From NCBI GenBank assembly GCA_029263175.1, contig JAJCXZ010000061.1, positions 19,678 to 83,677 on the forward strand: 64,000 bases of DNA, written 5' to 3'. This stretch comes from Acidimicrobiales bacterium (GTDB taxonomy: Bacteria; Actinomycetota; Acidimicrobiia; Acidimicrobiales; Aldehydirespiratoraceae). The notes under the pieces are model-generated. The model was not told where the DNA came from. It made no database searches and worked only from the letters and a program-made list of their open reading frames with translations. Positions 63,581-64,000 of this stretch are shown piece after piece. A program made the position numbers and the translations under genes. Within the stretch, counting starts at the first letter, position 1. The number at the start of each line of letters is the position of its first letter.

Positions 63581-64000
63581 GAACCTTGGGGCTCCAAGGC
63601 GGCGTGGAGGAAACGGATCAGTTCCTGGCGGCGGGCGAGGGTGCCGCGGAGGTTGGGGGCGAGGCCCATGGCTCGCTGGACTTCGAGTTCGGTGGCGACC
63701 CCGACCACTGTCGAGTAGATCGACAGCAGCAGCATCGACGGGTCGGAGCGACGCAGGTGGCCGGCGTCCATCTCCCGCTGGAGGAAGGCACGCGCCCGGT
63801 CGAACACCGGCGACACCTGGCTGGCCAGGTGGTCCGCAGACAGTGAGCCCGGTCGGGTCACTTCTCGGATCAATCCCAGTAACTCGGGCTGCGCAACAGC
63901 GAGGCGGAACACACGCCGAGCCAGCGCTTCGACCTGCGCCAAGCCTGTCAGCCCCCGAGAGGCTTCCTCCTCGAACACCTTTGCCAGATCCACTGCAGCG
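63577..64000 (-). CDS. TetR-family regulator, C-terminal part (gene continues past the window)
   Basis: The frame stays open to base 64000 (reading AAVDLAKVFEEE inward), so only about 141 C-terminal residues are seen. They form the helical TetR ligand/dimer domain (ELLGLIREVTRPGS, FLQREMDAGHLRRSDPSMLLLSIYSTVVGVATE). The GTG near 63993 is probably internal. The N-terminal HTH would lie beyond the window. Regulated genes are unknown. Confidence 0.7.
   Translation of the reverse strand, partial: AAVDLAKVFEEEASRGLTGLAQVEALARRVFRLAVAQPELLGLIREVTRPGSLSADHLASQVSPVFDRARAFLQREMDAGHLRRSDPSMLLLSIYSTVVGVATELEVQRAMGLAPNLRGTLARRQELIRFLHAALEPQGS

Overview
The window is GC-rich, gene-dense DNA from an actinobacterium. 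The mix of F420-dependent families (a Ddn-like protein, an LLM oxidoreductase), a DUF2510 protein, giant BTAD/STAND regulators and many ATGA/GTGA stop-start overlaps suggests Acidimicrobiia (Ilumatobacter-like). That placement is an inference; no 16S gene is present. Bases 1-59 hold nothing recognisable.

Region 1 (0.06-12.8 kb): lipid/CoA metabolism and hydrolases. A thiolase/DUF35/beta-lactamase-fold/acyl-CoA synthetase operon and an SDR are followed by a Ddn-like protein, a dienelactone-hydrolase-fold protein, an MFS exporter, an M20 peptidase, a PEP-utiliser swivelling-domain protein and a second CoA ligase.

Region 2 (12.8-21.6 kb): a compact, apparently complete 4-hydroxybenzoate / protocatechuate 4,5-cleavage pathway. 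pobA makes protocatechuate; ligA-ligB cleave the ring; ligC, ligI, a LigU/GalD-type tautomerase, ligJ and ligK carry the product to pyruvate and oxaloacetate. A GntR/FCD regulator is embedded. Both divergent promoter gaps carry sites resembling the FadR-subfamily consensus, suggesting one local regulon. An F420-type LLM oxidoreductase is an unexplained passenger.

Region 3 (21.6-28.7 kb): an MBL hydrolase and an alpha/beta hydrolase, then a tight minus-strand operon: Asp/Glu-racemase-like protein, P-loop sulfotransferase-like protein, SDR, aconitase X large and small subunits, a MerB-like protein and a carboxymuconolactone-decarboxylase-like protein. The MerB-like gene has an in-frame TGA exactly where MerB has its catalytic Cys159. 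A hairpin with a GGTC loop starts 19 nt downstream, which strongly suggests a selenoprotein. This is the most exciting locus.

Region 4 (28.7-37.6 kb): nucleoside salvage (purine nucleoside phosphorylase overlapping a phosphopentomutase-type mutase fused to deoxyribose-phosphate aldolase), an Lrp regulator divergent from a 1152-aa indolepyruvate ferredoxin oxidoreductase, and a threonine-aldolase-like enzyme.

Region 5 (37.7-49.4 kb): a large surface protein with thrombospondin-3-like and NIDO regions, a 1-Cys peroxiredoxin, and two giant BTAD/STAND regulators. Each regulator is divergent from a neighbour, across gaps with direct repeats or nested palindromes. A cyclase N-terminal remnant lies between them.

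Region 6 (49.5-59.6 kb): NfeD/SPFH/DUF2510 membrane operon, universal stress protein, a GNAT gene between a tRNA 3'-end remnant and tRNA-Val(CAC), a VOC protein, amidase, lipoprotein, zinc-ribbon protein, and divergent murF and ddl.

Region 7 (59.6-64 kb): a small exported protein with two 20-residue repeats, divergent from a 1132-aa membrane regulator (winged helix-BTAD-STAND ATPase-TM-extracellular BMP domain), then the C-terminal part of a TetR regulator running off the edge. Hairpins without T-tracts sit at many gene ends and fall into a few repeated sequence families; several bridge the two stop codons of convergent genes.
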